Below the pieces are notes generated by a model that saw only the letters and a list, made by a program, of their open reading frames with translations, searched no databases and was not told where the DNA came from. From the NCBI GenBank assembly GCA_035353175.1, contig DAOPZC010000065.1, positions 1 through 25,230 on the forward strand: a DNA stretch of 25,230 bases, in the 5' to 3' direction. Positions 14,600-22,386 of this stretch are shown here, in pieces (the first letter of the stretch is position 1; every line of letters starts with the position of its first letter). The translations under genes and the position numbers were made by a program. This DNA is from DAOPZC01 sp035353175. Its GTDB lineage: Bacteria > Verrucomicrobiota > Kiritimatiellia > RFP12 > UBA1067.

Positions 14600-17215
14600 A
14601 TGAGAGTATGTGAACTGGCGAAGAAAATGCAAACCTCCAGCATGGAGGTCCTCAAGCAGGCGGACGCGTTAGACATCGAAGCCTATTCGCCGTTGTCGCA
14701 GCTTGACGCGCAGGATGCGTCGCGCCTTCAGGAATTTTTCGGAAAGCGCTCTGCGGCGGAAATCGAGTGTGAGAACGCGGAGCGTTCGGCGCGGCGAGCC
14801 GCGAAGTTGACCTCGGAGTCGTCGCGCAGTGCCGCGCAGAGCAAGGCGGACCGGGCCGTGCTGGAAGCGAACCGCGCCCGCGCGCTCGAAATGGATGCGC
14901 GTGCGAAAGGCCGCTTGCCGCTGCCGGCGGCCGTCGCGAAACCCGCAGAAATTGCGCCGGCCGTCGTGCCGGAAACGCCGGTTGCGCCGGCCGCAGCGGC
15001 GCCCCAGCCCGCGGTAGCGCCCGCCGTGCCCGCGGCCGCTCCGGCGGTTCAGCCCGTTGCGGCGTCTCCGGCCGAGCCGGCGGTCGCGGCGGCGACAGGC
15101 ATGCCCGCGGCGCAGGAGGCTGCCGTGCCGCCGGCGGCGTCTCCGGACAAGCAGGCCGCTGCCGCGGCCCACGCCGCCAAAGGGGGGCAGAAGCCGAAGC
15201 CGGCCCGTTATGTGGTCGAAGAGGAGTTGGAGCCGGAAGAGCAGATTGCCGCGGCGTTCATCGAGCGCATCGCGAAGGACACGCCGCGCGAGTTGCCCAA
15301 GCCGAGCCGCGTGCAGGCCCAGAAGACTGGTCGCGAGAAGGAGGTTGCCCGCCCGTCGTCCGTCCGCGGGGCCCAGCCGCAGTATCCTCGTCAGGCGCCG
15401 CGGCCGCAGCCGCAGGAGCAGACGATCGCGCCCGACCGCGTGATCCTTTTGCGCGGCGCTGTGGTGGTGAAGGATCTGGCCGAGAAATTGGGACTCCGCC
15501 CCAACCGGTTGATTGCGGACCTGATGCAGCTCAATATTCTCGCGTCGATCAACCAGCGCGTGGAGATCGATATCGCGCAAAAAATCGCCGAGAAGTACGG
15601 GTTCAAGATCGAGATCGAGCGCCAGAAGCGCTCGAACGAGCGTAAGCCCGTTCTCCGCAGCGAGGACGCGGACGATGCGATCCCGGAGGACAAGCCGGAG
15701 GAGATGGTCCCCCGTCCGCCGGTGGTCACCTTCCTCGGCCACGTCGACCACGGCAAGACGTCGCTGATGGACCGCATCCGTAACACGCGCGTCGCGTCGG
15801 GCGAGGCGGGCGGCATCACGCAGCACATCGGCGCGTATACGGTCGAGGTCAATGGCCGCAAGATCACGTTTCTCGACACGCCGGGCCATGCGGCTTTCTC
15901 GGCCATGCGTGCCCGCGGCGCGAACCTGACGGACATCGCGGTGATCATCATCGCGGCCGACGACGGGATCATGCCGCAGACTCGCGAGGTGATCAAGCAG
16001 GCGCAGCAGGCCGGCGTGCAGATCATGGTGGCCATCAACAAGTGCGACTTGCCGACGGCTAAGCCGGACCGCGTGCGCCAGATGCTGCAGGGCGAAGGCT
16101 TGACCCCGGAAGAGTGGGGCGGCGACGTCATCTGCTCGGAAGTCTCGGCGATGACGGGCAAGGGTGTCGACCACCTGCTCGAAATGATCCTGTTGCAGAC
16201 CGACGTGCTGGAGCTGACGGCCAATCCGAGCCGCCGTGCGGACGGCTATGTCGTAGAGGCCCAACTCGAGCAGGGATTGGGGCCGACGGCGACCTTGCTG
16301 GTCGCGGGCGGCACGCTGAATGTCGGCGACATCATTCTGTGCGGCGAGTATTTCGGGCGCATCCGCGGCCTGATCGATGACCGCGGCCGGCGCGTGAAGT
16401 CCGCGAGCCCCGCCACGGCGGTGAAGTGCATGGGCCTTTCCGGCGTGCCGGAGGCCGGCGCGGCCTTCCGCGTGATGCTCAACGAGAAGCGCGCCCGCGA
16501 CCTCGCGGAAAAGACGGCCGAAGAACGCAAGCAGGTGGAGTTGGCCAGCGCCAAGGCCACCTCGCTCGATGCGCTGATGAGTCAGATGAAGGACAACCAG
16601 CGCCGCGAACTGGCAGTGATCGTCAAGGCCGACACGCAGGGCTCTTCGGAAGCGATTTGCGAGGCCTTGAAAGAGATCAAGAGCGAGAAAGTTACCCTCA
16701 ACATCGTGCACGAAGCGATCGGCAACATTTCCGCTACGGATGTCAACAAGGCCGCCGCGGGCCAGGCGCTGGTCGTCGGCTTCAGCGTCGGATGCGAGAC
16801 GGGCGTGCAGCAGCAGGCGCGCCACGACGGCGTGCGGATCAACACCTTCCGCATCATTTACGAGTTGATCGATTTCGTGAAGCAACGCATGCTCGACCTG
16901 CTCCCGCCGGAGTACAAAGAGGTCGTCAAGGGGCATGCGGAGATTCGTGCGATCTTCGACATCGGCAAGACCGGTCGCGTGGCCGGATGCCAAATGCTCG
17001 ACGGCACGATCCGCGCGGACGCGCGGTTCCGTATCTTCCGCAAGAAGGAGAAGATGTGGGACGGCAAGCTCTCCGCGCTCAAACACTTCCAGAACGAGGT
17101 GTCGGAGATTTCCGGATCGCAGGAATGCGGTATTCTGTTCAACGGTTTCGAGGAGTTCCTGGTCGGCGACACCATCGAGTGTTACGCGCTCGAAGAGTTG
17201 CCGCGCAGCCTGTAA
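14600..17215 (+). CDS. infB: Translation initiation factor IF-2
   Basis: GTPase that brings initiator fMet-tRNA to the 30S subunit and promotes subunit joining. 871 residues: an IF2N motif at the start (MRVCELAKKMQTSSMEVLKQ), a highly charged helix, a low-complexity Ala/Pro-rich linker (~115-195), a second IF2N-like region (~275-345), and the G domain with G1 GHVDHGKT (380-387), G3 DTPGHAAF, G4 NKCD (480-483) and G5 SAMTG. Domains II, III and the C2 fMet-tRNA-binding domain follow (MLDGTIRADARFRIFRKKEKMW). It begins 10 nt after nusA with only a weak ribosome site (AGAGAAG), so coupling to nusA translation is likely. Confidence 0.97.
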   Translation: MRVCELAKKMQTSSMEVLKQADALDIEAYSPLSQLDAQDASRLQEFFGKRSAAEIECENAERSARRAAKLTSESSRSAAQSKADRAVLEANRARALEMDARAKGRLPLPAAVAKPAEIAPAVVPETPVAPAAAAPQPAVAPAVPAAAPAVQPVAASPAEPAVAAATGMPAAQEAAVPPAASPDKQAAAAAHAAKGGQKPKPARYVVEEELEPEEQIAAAFIERIAKDTPRELPKPSRVQAQKTGREKEVARPSSVRGAQPQYPRQAPRPQPQEQTIAPDRVILLRGAVVVKDLAEKLGLRPNRLIADLMQLNILASINQRVEIDIAQKIAEKYGFKIEIERQKRSNERKPVLRSEDADDAIPEDKPEEMVPRPPVVTFLGHVDHGKTSLMDRIRNTRVASGEAGGITQHIGAYTVEVNGRKITFLDTPGHAAFSAMRARGANLTDIAVIIIAADDGIMPQTREVIKQAQQAGVQIMVAINKCDLPTAKPDRVRQMLQGEGLTPEEWGGDVICSEVSAMTGKGVDHLLEMILLQTDVLELTANPSRRADGYVVEAQLEQGLGPTATLLVAGGTLNVGDIILCGEYFGRIRGLIDDRGRRVKSASPATAVKCMGLSGVPEAGAAFRVMLNEKRARDLAEKTAEERKQVELASAKATSLDALMSQMKDNQRRELAVIVKADTQGSSEAICEALKEIKSEKVTLNIVHEAIGNISATDVNKAAAGQALVVGFSVGCETGVQQQARHDGVRINTFRIIYELIDFVKQRMLDLLPPEYKEVVKGHAEIRAIFDIGKTGRVAGCQMLDGTIRADARFRIFRKKEKMWDGKLSALKHFQNEVSEISGSQECGILFNGFEEFLVGDTIECYALEELPRSL

Positions 17216-17304
17216 CGGACGGCGCTGCGGAGCCGAGGATAGAGAGGGACCGGGCCGTGCGTTCCCGGCCTCCTGCCCCGATCTTCCGATGCGAGGAGGT
17301 TTTT

Positions 17305-17703
17305 ATGTCCATAGACCGTCTTGAACGCGTCAACGCGTTGCTTCGACGCGAGATCGGCGAAGCGTTCTACAAGGTTTTCGCCGGCGACCCAATCGACCTT
17401 GGGGCCATCACCGTGACCCAGGTTCAGATCGCGCGCAACCTCAGGAACGCAACCGTGTCGGTTTCGGTCTTCGGGCACGAAAACGAGCGCGGCGCCATGC
17501 TCCGGAAGATCGCCAACAAGGCGAAGGAGTTGCAGTCCCTCATCAACCGCGACTTGACGCTGAAATACACCCCTCGCCTGAGATTCGAGCTCGACGGGTC
17601 AGTCGAAAAGGGCGATCACATTCTGGACGTGCTCAGCCGCCTCGACGTGCCGGCCGATTCCCCGGAAGCGCCGCACGCCGACGAGCCGGCCGATCAGCCC
17701 TAA
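17305..17703 (+). CDS. rbfA: 30S ribosome-binding factor RbfA
   Basis: Cold-shock and maturation factor with a single KH-like fold, acting late in 30S assembly near 16S helix 1. 132 residues: DRLERVNALLRREIGEAF, then ITVTQVQIARNLRNATVSVSV, RDLTLKYTPRLRFELDGSVEKG and DHILDVLSRL are the family core; the last ~18 residues are an acidic Pro/Ala tail. The start follows a strong GAGGAGG (17293-17299) by 5 nt. The 89-nt space after infB holds a short GC hairpin (around 17255-17275) without a T-run, so I do not read it as a terminator. Confidence 0.94.
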   Translation: MSIDRLERVNALLRREIGEAFYKVFAGDPIDLGAITVTQVQIARNLRNATVSVSVFGHENERGAMLRKIANKAKELQSLINRDLTLKYTPRLRFELDGSVEKGDHILDVLSRLDVPADSPEAPHADEPADQP

Positions 17704-17721
17704 CGTTGGAGTCAGAGACCG

Positions 17722-18465
17722 ATGCCATCTTTTTCTCAACCGCCGTCACCCTGGGGCCTTTTCGATGGCGTGCTGCTGGTCGACAAGCCGGTCGGCCCCA
17801 CGTCGCACGACATCGTCCATAAGATCCGGAAAACGTTTCGCATCGAGAAAGCCGGCCACGGCGGTACGCTGGATCCCAATGCCACAGGGCTGCTCATTAT
17901 CCTGCTCGGGAAAGGCACCAAACTCTCGGATCAGCTCATGGGCGGCGACAAGGCGTACAGCGGCGTCATGCGGCTCGGGCGTACCACCTCCTCGCAGGAC
18001 TGCGACGGCGAGACGCTCGAAGAGAAACCGTGGGACCACGTGACGCGCGAGCAGATCGAAGCGAAAATGGCGGAGCTCACGGGCGACATCTTCCAAACGC
18101 CGCCGATGGTGTCGGCCATCAAGGTCGAAGGCGTGCCGCTGTATAAGCTGGCCCGCAAAGGACAGGAGGTGGAGCGCAAGCCCCGCTTCGTCCACATCTA
18201 CCGCTTCGCGATCACGGAGTGGGCACCGCCCCTGGTGACGTTCGATGTGTTCTGCACCAAGGGCACGTATGTGCGCACGCTCGCGCACGACATCGGTCAG
18301 GCGCTCGGCTGCGGCGCATGCCTCGACGCTCTGCGCCGCACGCGGTCCGGCACGTTCGATGTCAAAGACGCTTTGCCTTTCGACGAGATTCTGAAGCTGA
18401 CGTCCGATCAGCTCGCGGCGCGCGTCATTCCGCTGGCGCGCGCGACGCGTCCGGATACACCATGA
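17722..18465 (+). CDS. truB: tRNA pseudouridine-55 synthase TruB
   Basis: Converts U55 of the T-loop of most tRNAs to pseudouridine. 247 residues: GVLLVDKPVGPTSHDIV at the N-terminus, the catalytic aspartate D51 in GHGGTLDPNATGLL, then KAYSGVMRLGRTTSSQDCDGE, TPPMVSAIKVEGVPLYKLARKG and the CTKGTYVRTLAHDIG motif. The C-terminal PUA domain of E. coli TruB is absent or minimal, as in many short bacterial forms. It lies 18 nt after rbfA and overlaps ribF by ATGA. Confidence 0.96.
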   Translation: MPSFSQPPSPWGLFDGVLLVDKPVGPTSHDIVHKIRKTFRIEKAGHGGTLDPNATGLLIILLGKGTKLSDQLMGGDKAYSGVMRLGRTTSSQDCDGETLEEKPWDHVTREQIEAKMAELTGDIFQTPPMVSAIKVEGVPLYKLARKGQEVERKPRFVHIYRFAITEWAPPLVTFDVFCTKGTYVRTLAHDIGQALGCGACLDALRRTRSGTFDVKDALPFDEILKLTSDQLAARVIPLARATRPDTP

Positions 18466-19430
18466 AAATCATCACGCAACCCACACAGTTCCGGAAAATC
18501 CCCGGTCCGGTGTTCTTGGCGGCGGGTTTTTTCGACGGCGTCCACAAAGGACACCAGCTCGTTCTGTCCAGCACGGTGGAACGGGCGCGCGAAGTCGGCG
18601 GCCAGGCGTGGGTCCTCACCTTCGACCGACATCCCCTCGCGGTGTTGGCGCCTTCCAAATGCCCGCCGCTCCTGTGTACGCTGGAGGAACGGCTGAGCTT
18701 GCTTGAGGCCACAGGCGTGGACGGCGTGCTGGTGTTGGAGTTCACGCGGCCGCTGGCGGTGCAGGAGCCGGAGACCTTCATCCGCTGGCTGTGCGGCAAG
18801 CCACGCGGCGATGAGGACGGCGGCTCGGCCAAGCTGGCAGCCTCCGCCAAGCTGAGCGAGATCCGGTGCGGCGACAACTGGCGCTTCGGACGGCGCGCGT
18901 CGGGTACGCCGGAACTCCTTGCGCAGTACGGTCAGCTCTACGGGTTCCGCGTGGTCATCGTGCCTTACGCCCAATATCAGGGGGTCGAGATTTCCAGCAC
19001 CCGCATCCGCTATGCGGTGCGCGAGGGCCGGCTGGACGACGCGACAGCCATGCTGGGACGGCCCTACTCGGTGCGCGACGTCGTGGTGCGCGGGCGTGGC
19101 GTCGGCCAGTCGCTCTGCGTGGCGACGGCCAATCTGCAGCCGAGCACGGAAGTGCTGCCGCCGAACGGCGTGTACGCGGTCCGCGTGGTCGTGGACGGCG
19201 TGACCTTCAACGGCGTGTCCAACCTCGGCGTGCACCCGACCTTTGCGGAAACTAAGCCGGAACGCGCTGTGCTGGAAACGCACCTCTTGGATTTCGACGG
19301 GGATCTCTACGGCAAAACCATCGAGGTGTTTTTTCTCGCGCGGCTGCGCGATGAGCTTGTCTTCGGCTCCACCGAAGCGTTGAACCGCCAAATCGCCGAA
19401 GATGTCCGCCAGGCCGGGCGCCACTTCTGA
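18462..19430 (+). CDS. ribF: Bifunctional riboflavin kinase / FAD synthetase
   Basis: Makes FMN from riboflavin and FAD from FMN. 322 residues. The N-terminal adenylyltransferase domain has AAGFFDGVHKGHQ and VEISSTRIRYAVREG; the C-terminal kinase domain has GRPYSVRDVVVRGRGVGQSL, LPPNGVYAVRV, NLGVHPTF, and the end LRDELVFGSTEALNRQIAEDV. The kinase motif usually written GFPTAN reads CVATAN here: the metal/ATP-binding TAN is kept but GFP is lost. The start was set at the ATGA overlap with truB. It is the last gene of the nusA operon and meets the SEDS gene convergently after 10 nt. Confidence 0.94.
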   Translation: MKIITQPTQFRKIPGPVFLAAGFFDGVHKGHQLVLSSTVERAREVGGQAWVLTFDRHPLAVLAPSKCPPLLCTLEERLSLLEATGVDGVLVLEFTRPLAVQEPETFIRWLCGKPRGDEDGGSAKLAASAKLSEIRCGDNWRFGRRASGTPELLAQYGQLYGFRVVIVPYAQYQGVEISSTRIRYAVREGRLDDATAMLGRPYSVRDVVVRGRGVGQSLCVATANLQPSTEVLPPNGVYAVRVVVDGVTFNGVSNLGVHPTFAETKPERAVLETHLLDFDGDLYGKTIEVFFLARLRDELVFGSTEALNRQIAEDVRQAGRHF

Positions 19431-19440
19431 CGCGCGCCAT

Positions 19441-20718
19441 TCACTTGCGGTCGGAGATGCCGGCAATCAGGCCGGCGACCAAGAGGGTCGTGATGAGGCT
19501 GCTGCCGCCGTGGCTGATGAGCGGCAGCGTGATGCCCGTCATCGGCAACGCCTTGGTGACACCCGCCACGTTCAGGATCGTCTGGACGCCGAGAGCGCCG
19601 GTCAGCCCCACGCACAAGAGCCGCTCGAACGGCGTCCGTGCCGCGCCCGCCGCCCGGAACCCGCGCGAGAAGAGCGCCGCGTACACCATCAGCAGCAGCA
19701 CACATCCGATCAGGCCGATCTCTTCCGCCACCGCCGCATAGACGAAATCCGAGGAGACGATCGGCACGGACTGCGGCACGCCGGAACCGAGCCCCGCCCC
19801 CCAGAGCCCTCCGGAGTACATGGCCGACAGCGCCTGCAGGATCTGCCAGCCCTTGCCCGTGGGATCGGCGAAGGGATTGAGCCACACGTCGAAACGCGCC
19901 TGCGCATGGGCAGAAATGAAGCGCACGCCGAAGCCCGCCGCCGCCACCGCCGCCAGGCCCAGCGCCAGATAGCCGGTGCTTCGTGCGATGGCGAAGAGCA
20001 TGACGATCAGAATCGCGTTCAGCAGGACCATCAGCCCCAGATCCTTCAGCGCGATGGTCAGCAACATCGGCACGCTCCACAGCAGGACGAGGCCGAGCAG
20101 GGCATGTAAAGGCGGCACGGGGATGCCGTTCTGAGTCTCCGAGAACGCCTTTTGCCTCCGGCTCAGATAGGCCGCCAGAAAAAGGACCAGCAGAGGTTTC
20201 ACGATCTCCGAGGGGTTCATGTTGCCCGGCAGGTAGATGCCGCCGCGGTAGCGCTGCCCCAGGAGCAGCATCGCCGCCAGCACGCCGAGCGCGGCGAGAT
20301 AGGCCAGCCAGCCCGCCCCTGCCAGCCAGGAGCCGCGGCCTTTACCGGTCAGCGTCGCGCCGATGACGAACGCGGCCAGTCCCAGCGGGAACGGCATGAG
20401 CGCGGAGGGTTTGGCCAGGCCCTGGGCGAAGCTGCCCATGCGGAACTGGATCGCCAGGCCTATGCCGCACAGGAGAAAGACCGCGCCGACCAGTCCCGCG
20501 TCGCCTTTCCAGCCGGAGAGCTTGAGCCAGACCAGCGCGAGCGGCACGCCCGCGAGATACGCGCCCAGCGGGATCAACTGCTCCCAGGGCATGACGGGCG
20601 CGTTGCCCAGCTTGACGCCGAGGATCGAGATGCAGGCGCAGAACACCGCGAGCGCCGCGAGAACGAACAGTCCTGTCGCCGCTCCGACCGGGGTCAAGAT
20701 CTGATTTTTCCGGCTCAT
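19441..20718 (-). CDS. SEDS-family peptidoglycan glycosyltransferase (FtsW/RodA/SpoVE)
   Basis: Polytopic membrane enzyme that polymerises glycan strands from lipid II, working with a class B PBP. 425 residues with about ten hydrophobic segments. Family motifs: NMNPSEIVKPLLVLFLAAYLS, LKDLGLM, NPFADPTGKGWQILQALSAM, SGGLWGAGLGSG, and SSDFVYAAVAEEIGLIG, in which D324 matches the conserved SEDS aspartate; LPLISHGGSSL is near the end. The start at 20718 overlaps the PBP stop by ATGA. The frame is open further upstream, but that part lies inside the PBP gene. Whether it serves elongation (RodA) or division (FtsW) cannot be told from sequence, and no mre or fts genes are next to it. Confidence 0.93.
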   Translation of the reverse strand: MSRKNQILTPVGAATGLFVLAALAVFCACISILGVKLGNAPVMPWEQLIPLGAYLAGVPLALVWLKLSGWKGDAGLVGAVFLLCGIGLAIQFRMGSFAQGLAKPSALMPFPLGLAAFVIGATLTGKGRGSWLAGAGWLAYLAALGVLAAMLLLGQRYRGGIYLPGNMNPSEIVKPLLVLFLAAYLSRRQKAFSETQNGIPVPPLHALLGLVLLWSVPMLLTIALKDLGLMVLLNAILIVMLFAIARSTGYLALGLAAVAAAGFGVRFISAHAQARFDVWLNPFADPTGKGWQILQALSAMYSGGLWGAGLGSGVPQSVPIVSSDFVYAAVAEEIGLIGCVLLLMVYAALFSRGFRAAGAARTPFERLLCVGLTGALGVQTILNVAGVTKALPMTGITLPLISHGGSSLITTLLVAGLIAGISDRK

Positions 20719-22286
20719 GGATGCACCTCCTCGGCCCGCCGCACGTAGCCGAGCCGGTCGGCCTCCACAAGCAGTTCCCGCGCGACCGGCAGCGCCGACT
20801 TCGCGCCGTAGCCGCCATGCTCGATGAGCACCGTGACCACGATGTTCGGGTGGCGGTACGGCGCGAAACAGGTGAACCACGCGTGGTCATCGCCCCCCGG
20901 CGCCTGGGCCGTGCCGGTTTTGCCGCACACCGCCAGTTCGGGCACGTTCGCGCCTTTGCCGGTGCCCCGGACAACCACGTCGCGCAGCATGAGTTTCAGC
21001 TGGGCAGCCGTCGCGTCGGAAAAAAGGCGGGACTCTTCGGCGACGGGAGTCTTTTTGCTGAGGCGCGGGCGCATCATCCGCCCGTCCGCCGCGACCGCGG
21101 CGGTGAAGCAGGCCACGTGAAGCGGCGTCACCAGCACCTCGCCTTGGCCGATCGACAGCAGGGCGAGCGCTCTCTTTTTGCTGACTTCCGGCGCGTTGCC
21201 GCCCGCGCACTGCAGGTCGCCGCCGGCCGCCTTCAGATACGTCAGCGGCGCGTTGATCCGGGCCCGCGCCATCATGTCGTTGAATGCGTCCGGCCCGCAG
21301 GCTATGCCGAGCTGGGCGAAGTAGACATTGGACGAGTGAGCCATCGCGTCTTTGAGGTTCATGCGGCCCCATCCCGGCCAGGCCGCGCCTTGGCGCGCAT
21401 AGGCGTAGTACTCGCTGTCGCGGATCGGCGGCGTGTTGGGCCCCGCGACATAGCCCATGCCGGGGCAGCTGTAGACCGGCGCGAGCCCTTTGTCTATCGC
21501 CGTTCCTGCGATCAGGATCTTGAAGGTCGAGCCCGGCGGATAGCGCCCTTGGACGGCACGGTTGAAGGCGGGCGTGCTCTCCTCGTCCGCAATGGCCGCC
21601 TCCGGAGCGAGCGGATCGAAACCCGGCGAACTGACGAGCGCCAGCAGCTCGCCGCTGCGCGGACGCATCACCACCACAGCGCCCTTGCGCCCTTCCAGCA
21701 GGTCATACGCCTTCTGTTGCAGCCGCAGGTCGAGCGTCAGCGTGACCGCCTCGCCCTCGGACGCGCGCTGGGCGAAAATGGCTTTTCCCAAGGCCTCGTC
21801 GCGCTGGTCCAGCGCATAGCCGCTGAGCGTCGGGTCGCAGACGCGCTCGACGGCGGTGATGCCGTACTTCGAATGGTAGTAGCCGAGGGGGTGCACGGCC
21901 GCTTCGCCGAGGGGATAGCGGCGTCCCCACATGTCGCCCGGCACCGGCGCGGCCAGCACCATCCCGCGCCGGTCCAGAAGCGGCCCGCGCGTCACCTGTA
22001 TCTCGGACGCGTTCGGCCGCTTGTTGTAGCGGCGCATGAACTTCACAAAGTCGGGCTTGGTGAATCCCAGCAGCTGCCAGGTCGCCTGGTAGCACAGCAT
22101 CGCCGCAAGCGAGGCCGTGAAGATGACGCGCAGCAGCCCGTAGCTGGTCTTGCCGGGTTTCACCGCCGGCGCGAAGAGGATGGCGAGGGCGGCGACCGTC
22201 AGGAACGCGAGGAAAATCACTTTCATGGCCCGGAGAAGATCCGGGCCCAGCTCCCCGTTCAAAAGTTCCATCAGGTGTTCCAGCAT
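20715..22286 (-). CDS. Class B penicillin-binding protein (transpeptidase)
   Basis: D,D-transpeptidase that crosslinks peptidoglycan and partners the SEDS protein encoded next. 523 residues. The three catalytic motifs are intact: S253-TFK-256 (nucleophile serine in PPGSTFK), SSN 318-320 and KTG 456-458 (CGKTGTAQ). A short dimerisation region (RGPLLDRRGMVLA at 100-112) is kept, but the pedestal is shorter than in E. coli PBP2. Two hydrophobic segments (about 22-41 and 50-72) precede it where most class B PBPs have one. GAGG at 22292-22295 lies 5 nt before the ATG. Length and partner resemble the small PbpA/PBP2-type enzymes. Confidence 0.94.
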   Translation of the reverse strand: MLEHLMELLNGELGPDLLRAMKVIFLAFLTVAALAILFAPAVKPGKTSYGLLRVIFTASLAAMLCYQATWQLLGFTKPDFVKFMRRYNKRPNASEIQVTRGPLLDRRGMVLAAPVPGDMWGRRYPLGEAAVHPLGYYHSKYGITAVERVCDPTLSGYALDQRDEALGKAIFAQRASEGEAVTLTLDLRLQQKAYDLLEGRKGAVVVMRPRSGELLALVSSPGFDPLAPEAAIADEESTPAFNRAVQGRYPPGSTFKILIAGTAIDKGLAPVYSCPGMGYVAGPNTPPIRDSEYYAYARQGAAWPGWGRMNLKDAMAHSSNVYFAQLGIACGPDAFNDMMARARINAPLTYLKAAGGDLQCAGGNAPEVSKKRALALLSIGQGEVLVTPLHVACFTAAVAADGRMMRPRLSKKTPVAEESRLFSDATAAQLKLMLRDVVVRGTGKGANVPELAVCGKTGTAQAPGGDDHAWFTCFAPYRHPNIVVTVLIEHGGYGAKSALPVARELLVEADRLGYVRRAEEVHP

Positions 22287-22294
22287 GCCTGCCT

Positions 22295-22337
22295 CGAAAA
22301 AGAAGCGCGCGTTCCCGGAGTTCCGGTAACGCGCGTT
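22295..22337 (-). terminator. Intrinsic terminator-like element after htpG
   Basis: On the minus strand arms around 22337-22328 and 22313-22304 pair (CGCGCGTT with AACGCGCG plus flanking pairs), followed by the T-rich TTCTTTTTC (22304-22296). It lies 50 nt after the htpG stop and directly before the ribosome site of the PBP gene. Confidence 0.6.
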
Positions 22338-22386
22338 ATCTTACACCATCCGCGGCGCGATGAGTACCCGTGTTTCTGCGGCGCGC

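Noticed and set aside
14669..17086. 805-codon open frame antisense to infB
   Set aside because: It exactly shadows a certain gene, has Arg/His-rich composition and shows no domain.
17216..17304. Terminator or small gene between infB and rbfA
   Set aside because: A 5-bp GC stem without a T-run, and no start codon with a ribosome site giving a plausible short protein; the space seems to be only a leader for rbfA.
19417..19438. Hairpin between ribF and the SEDS gene as a terminator
   Set aside because: Only 5 bp of stem (GGCGC/GCGCC), a 12-nt loop and no T-run; too weak to call.
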